Positions 59,701 through 64,000 of a DNA stretch of 64,000 bases are shown piece after piece. The translations under genes were made by a program, and so were the position numbers. The first letter of the stretch is position 1, and every line of letters starts with the position of its first letter. Origin of the DNA: Neurospora crassa OR74A (lineage: Eukaryota; Ascomycota; Sordariomycetes; Sordariales; Sordariaceae); contig NC_026505.1 in the NCBI RefSeq assembly GCF_000182925.2, positions 4,092,001 through 4,156,000 of the forward strand, in the 5' to 3' direction. Below the pieces are notes generated by a model. It was not told the DNA's origin and made no database searches. It was given only the letters and a program-made list of their open reading frames with translations.

Positions 59701-60634
59701 AAATCTGGAGTTGGTCTTCCCCGCATTTTGGTTGGGCAATGCCAAGAACGAACTCCAAGCGATGGGTTCCTCTCCTTTTCGCTCTCGATCGAGCAGTATA
59801 TATCACCACTTTGACGAGTCGGACTCAGGCAAATCCAAGCAAACAACGAATCTCAAAGGATGGACTATGGCAGTCTGTCGCTTCGTGATCTTGCATAATT
59901 CTCGACAACCAGGTCTCGGATTTACTCTATGTCGCCCATACACCGTCTGCAAGTTGGCAGAAACTCCGACCAGAGATCTTGCAGCGTAGACAGTAAAACT
60001 AAGCTCACGAGCATCACCACCCAATCAGCGCGGTCACATCACTGGCCAGAGCCCCGGTAACATATCAAGCCGCTCTCCCACCCATCGCCGAAATGCGGGG
60101 CAATATGAGATTGTGTGGTGGTCCCAGGCCTTCTGGGCGGGACCATTTGGGCGACCGGACATGGAAAAAGCTGGTTCAACAACATGCCTCGACATGAACT
60201 TGTGGTCATCCTGCGCCAGGAGCATATGTCTGGATAGTGTAGAGCTTGGGACAACCATGTTCTTAATCGCTTCGTGTAAAATGTTCGTTCTCGTAATTTC
60301 TAATGGCTTCCCAGAACACAAGATCGGCCTCAACACCGCAATCTCCTCAACTCTTGGCCTTGTCATCGCAGTAGTCTGGGTAATTTGCTCAATGCCTATT
60401 CTTCATTCTTCATTGACAGCCAAACATTACGGCGGCATCGTCGATGTACGTATATTTTGAGCTCATGGTTTGGTGTTTACACAATCTCCTATCTGGGCCT
60501 ACGAACCGATCATACCAAAATAAAGTCTCACAAGGAGAATTTCACAAAGAAACCTTCACCAAGAAACCTCCAGACATTTGGATCAGAGAGCATCACGATG
60601 CCTTGCAGTCTCCATTTCAAAAGTGTGTGGTTCG
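56720..60634. other. 3.9-kb region, FacB promoter and unexplained gap
   Basis: The first kilobase or more is presumably the promoter and leader of the FacB-type gene; regulators of this class often have long upstream regions. The rest contains unsupported open frames, the longest on the minus strand at 58337-58804 (155 codons, basic, no domain I recognise). No tRNA or repeat array seen. Confidence 0.4.
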
Positions 60635-62278
60635 TCAACTGAAGTCGTCGGGCTCATTGGACGCCTCCTCGCCAACTAAGTCAGCTTCGGCAGTTTCCAT
60701 CGATCCGAGATATGCCACCACGTTTTCATCAGCCAGTAGCATACGCCTCTGCATATCATCTTGTCAGTTTTCTTGCATGCCATCGCGTGAGGGGGAGACC
60801 CTGGGAGTTTGCGGGGGTGGATTCTCACCTCTTTCTCCAAGTCATCTATGACAACTTTTAGAAGATCGGTTTCGATGCTCCTGAGAAGAGAAGCAGCCTG
60901 ACGACACTCGTCCCTCATCAGGTCAACGTCGCCGATGGGGAGTGAAGCGAGATCCGCAGAAGACTGCGCTCTCTCAAGCTGCTGCTGCAACCGCTCCTGG
61001 ACCACAGTGACAACGCGCAACTTAATAAGTGTAGATACCTCATAGTTCTGGATAAGGGTTTCAAAGTCCCCTATCCGGTCTGTAACGTCCTCCTCTCGCC
61101 AGAAAACACGGAGCTGTCGGCCACCCACACTGTCCTGTAGCACCCGGAAATCGAGGCCATCCTCCTCGTTCACGCACATGAGGTAGGCGAATGGGCTGTT
61201 CCATGAAACGGCAGAGCTACCCTTGTCGCGAGCCACGAGAACTTTGGGCAGGTCCTTGAACGCGAAAAGCTTGGCCTTTGCCAACGGGTCGTCCTCAAAC
61301 GGCTCCAAAGGGAGCACAAGACTCTCAACAGTCGCTTCCGGATCTATAAACCCGTAACTAAACAGCATCTCTGCAGCCGGCTTGGCATCGCCATAGCTGA
61401 TAGTTACCTCCTCACCAGGTGAAATGCTGCTGTCTGGCCTCGGCAAAAGGACTACCTCGTCTTTGGCGTTTTCGTCATAGTAAGCCGACGCACGGGTCGA
61501 GTGGTTGATCATGTCAATGCATGGCACCATGGACTCTCCCGACTTCGGCAACTCGAGGACTCGAGACCGGTAAAGCGCATCTAAAAGAATCCAACTGCGT
61601 AGAGATGCCGAAGAATTGCCGTCTTCGTATGGCCACAGAACGTCGTTCCAGCTCGGGAGGCTAGATGCGGCCTCCCGGACCGCATCAAACTCGGCAGTAA
61701 TGGCCGTCATCTTTGCATTCACGGCTGACTCGAGAGATGTACCCCGGAGAAGTAGCCGCTCATCTTCTGTCCACAGTGTGGGTACGAGGACCGTTTTGGG
61801 TAGGAACTTGATGTACTCGGTCCATGGGTTTGAGACGCCCACTGGAGCTTGGTGTGTTTTGGAAGCCAGAACCAACTGGACAAGGAGAAATAATAATATA
61901 TCCCTTCTGGCTGACTGTTGTGTGAGCAAGATAATGTCAGCTCGTTTCCCGGACAATGTCAATGGGGAAGGTCGGGAGTTCCCGGATAGAGAGGGGATGG
62001 GGGGTTGATCTGTGACAGCTCGCTCATACATGATGTCCAACAGCACCCAACAGTTGCTTGAAGTTCTTGTCTTCTTTGGCATATTCATCGACAGCTTGTA
62101 CGTTGAGAACGAGGCTGTTTGGGACCGTCATCAGAGGAACCTCTGGTTGGAGCTCTCCATCCCTTACTACGCCAAAGCCTTTCCCTTCGATGTTGGTGAC
62201 CTTGACATGCGGGAATGTGATGCCGTTGAGCAGAGCCCAAGCGGGCAGTGCCTCGATTGGGAGCCCAGGTTGTGCCAT
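60635..62278 (-). CDS. SET-domain lysine methyltransferase (LSMT/SETD3/Rkm-like)
   Basis: Three exons, 62278-62030, 61914-60829 and 60748-60635, give 482 aa. The split SET domain starts at the N-terminus (GKGFGVVRDGEL, the cofactor-binding part) and continues at about 255-310 with DMINHSTRA (the NHS motif) and SPGEEVTISYGD (the active-site Tyr). The C-terminal half is an all-helical substrate-binding region of the Rubisco-LSMT type. Members methylate lysine or histidine on non-histone proteins such as ribosomal proteins or actin; the substrate is unknown here. The last 38 codons sit in a separate exon after a GTGAGA donor. It is divergent from the Obg-like GTPase, with 818 bp between starts. 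Confidence 0.88.
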
Positions 62279-63096
62279 TTTTGTGAAAGACCGCTTGCTG
62301 TACGACAGGAAGAGAGGTGCCTTCCACCCTGCTAAGAAGTAAGTATAACTGAGAGTTTATGGAGTTTATTTAAGCTCCATCTACGAATCCAATCGTGCAT
62401 GAGACTGAACCCGCACCAACAGAAGCAACTGCCGTAACAAAAGCACCCTGGTCGTAAAGGTCTTGTAAGATGGAGTAATTGTATGTACGACCGTTAAAAT
62501 GGATAACCCTAACCCAAGACTTCCAGTAAGCAGCTTCCCAATGTTCGCAACTGCCTTCTGTGAGTACCTTGTCTAGTGCATACACTCGTGCTCCCTGGTC
62601 TTGGCTTAAAGTTGTAATAGTGTACCAGGGATTTGTATTGAGCATGATAATATAGTAACAAGACATGTAAATTATAACAATGACAATAATGATAACATTA
62701 ATAACAACAGGAAAAACGACAATGATAGCCACAAAGATACCAAGGATTACTTGAACTTCAAGTCAGTTATAGTGGCCCAAGAATGTGGATTGGGGTCTAT
62801 CCAGCTACACTACACTACAGCAGTAGCGTTTGCGTCCCGTCCAACGCGGGCGATCGTATCTGTATTTGGTGGGGCTGATAACGAATTTCAATTTCGTCCT
62901 CCACAATCACCTGAGAGCTGCAGCTGCCTGCTTGAAGTTGCCTTGAAGTCTTGAACAGAGCACGATAGTCAAGACCTTTTTGCCGCATTCAGCAAGCACC
63001 CTACTAGGCTCAACACCTTCTCGAATTCGGATTATCATAACTTAGCCTATCTGGCATATCCGATTACCGCCAATTGAACCAGAGCGAACCTTACAA
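62279..63096. other. Divergent intergenic region, SET protein and GTPase
   Basis: Shared upstream region. It contains an AT-rich, ATAA/TAAC-rich patch at about 62640-62720 and the doubtful frame at 62370-62732. Confidence 0.5.
62370..62732 (-). CDS. Doubtful hypothetical protein with N-terminal hydrophobic stretch
   Basis: 120-codon frame with a low-complexity hydrophobic N-terminus (IVVFPVVINVIIIVIVIIY, encoded by the AT-rich patch) and a more normal C-terminal part (for example HWEAAYWKSWVRVIHFNGRT). No family recognised. It could be a small lineage-specific membrane protein, a fragment, or chance, and it lies between two divergent starts. Confidence 0.2.
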   Translation of the reverse strand: MAIIVVFPVVINVIIIVIVIIYMSCYYIIMLNTNPWYTITTLSQDQGARVYALDKVLTEGSCEHWEAAYWKSWVRVIHFNGRTYNYSILQDLYDQGAFVTAVASVGAGSVSCTIGFVDGA

Positions 63097-64000
63097 ATGC
63101 CCCGAGATCCTTTAATCGGACTGGTCGGCAAACCGAGCGCTGGCAAATCCAGCACGCTCAACTCGCTAACAGATGCTTCCTCTAAAGTCGGTGGGTAGTT
63201 TCGTGATCTTGTTTACAAAGACATTTACCTTCCCTTCCCTTCGACATCTCGGCTGCGAAGATGGACGCTTTACGTCTCATACGAACGGGCTGCTGATACG
63301 GCTTGCCACGCGATACAGGAAACTTCCCGTAGGCTTCTTTCCGTCACAATCTGCCCATCTTCTGCCTGTCTCTTTCCAGTTTATACACTCGAGACACATC
63401 GTCCTGTTTGCTCCCATAAAACGACTGCCATCGTCTTCGAATACAACCGCAAGCAGACGCAAAGGATGTTGCGCTGACTACAAGGCCTTTTCTGCTACTA
63501 CAGTTTCACCACTATCGACCCCCAACGAGCGATCGGCTACCTTCAGATAGACTGCGCCTGCGCGCGCTACAACGTTAGCGAAAGGTGCAAGCCAAACTAC
63601 GGTTCTTGTGTCAATGGCAAGCGTAGTGTGCCCATTGAACTGCTCGACGTCGCCGGTCTCGTCCCCGGAGCGCATGAGGGCAAAGGGTTGGGCAACAAGT
63701 TCCTCGACGACCTGCGACATGCCGACGCCCTGATACACGTTGTCGACGCTTCAGGCACAACAGACGCCGAAGGAAAGGTCACGCGCGGGTACGATCCATC
63801 CGTGGACATTGCGTGGCTGCGCTCCGAGATCGTGGCCTGGATCAAGGGAAACCTTTGGGAGAAGTGGGGTTCAATCAAGAGGAGGCATATTGCTGTCAAG
63901 GCGACAGCGGTGGAAACGCTCCAGGCACAGTTCAGTGGTTACGGGAGTACCGCTGCGGTGGTGGCGCGGACGCTGGATAAGCTGGGGCTCAAGGAGCCGT
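63097..64000 (+). CDS. Obg/YchF-like GTPase (YGR210C type), 5' part
   Basis: Exons 63097-63190, 63319-63328 and 63504 to the window end; the gene continues beyond 64000. Residues 8-19 carry the P-loop ([12 protein letters not shown]). The G2/G3 region reads [18 protein letters not shown], then [20 protein letters not shown], then [18 protein letters not shown]. This is the eukaryotic/archaeal branch of Obg-related GTPases represented by yeast YGR210C, cytosolic, with a probable ribosome-linked role. The middle exon is only 10 nt (GAAACTTCCC) with AG/GT borders on both sides; including it is the only way I found to restore the family motif VGNFPFTTIDP in frame. ATG context is ACAAATGC. Confidence 0.93.
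63319..63328 (+). other. 10-nt microexon of the Obg-like GTPase gene
   Basis: Preceded by GATACAG and followed by GTAGGC. Exon 1 ends at phase 1 (G), the microexon supplies GA-AAC-TTC-CC, and exon 3 starts with T, giving Gly-Asn-Phe-Pro-Phe. Skipping it shifts the frame. Confidence 0.85.

Overview
The window reads as a chromosome segment from a filamentous ascomycete (Pezizomycotina, most likely Sordariomycetes). I infer this from short GT-AG introns (about 55-210 bp, often with CTAAC/CTGAC-type branch sites), from fungal-specific gene content (FacB/Cat8-type zinc-cluster activator, Boi-type polarity protein, Pgc1-type phospholipase, Lpl1-type lipase, fungal secreted phospholipase A2), and from an AT-rich, stop-filled transposon that looks mutated by RIP. 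The genus is not identified. Protein names rest on motifs and remembered family sequences; no database was searched.

Layout. 0-3.7 kb: two identical tRNA-Ser(AGA) genes in inverted orientation enclose a decayed Fot1/pogo-type DNA transposon, which itself carries a probable solo LTR. 3.7-6.7 kb: no convincing gene. 6.7-13.6 kb: a peroxisomal SCP2 protein and the FG nucleoporin Nup2. 15-31 kb: a single-pass membrane protein with three PPxY motifs, TFIIH subunit Tfb5, a peroxisomal dienoyl-CoA isomerase-like enzyme, a Boi-type SH3-SAM-PH protein and the scaffold nucleoporin Nup85. 31-43 kb: secreted phospholipase A2, an AN1 zinc-finger protein, class III alcohol dehydrogenase and a DUF952 protein. 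43-56.7 kb, all on the minus strand: endonuclease III (NTH1) with a very long C-terminal tail, an Lpl1-type lipase, a Pgc1-type phosphodiesterase and a FacB/Cat8-type regulator. 60-64 kb: a SET-domain methyltransferase and the start of an Obg-like GTPase that runs off the window.

Most genes are housekeeping genes and nothing indicates a co-regulated cluster. Loose themes are lipid and C2 metabolism (SCP2 ending AKL, dienoyl-CoA isomerase ending SKL, FacB, phospholipases) and the nuclear pore (Nup2, Nup85). The most unusual observations are the NTH1 tail carrying about 25 psi-K-x-E SUMO-consensus motifs, a 10-nt microexon in the GTPase gene, the inverted tRNA pair around the transposon, and a 31-nt G run (sense strand) just upstream of the phospholipase A2 gene.

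About half the window is intergenic. Gaps of 2-4 kb remain unexplained, and lineage-specific or non-coding genes there cannot be excluded.
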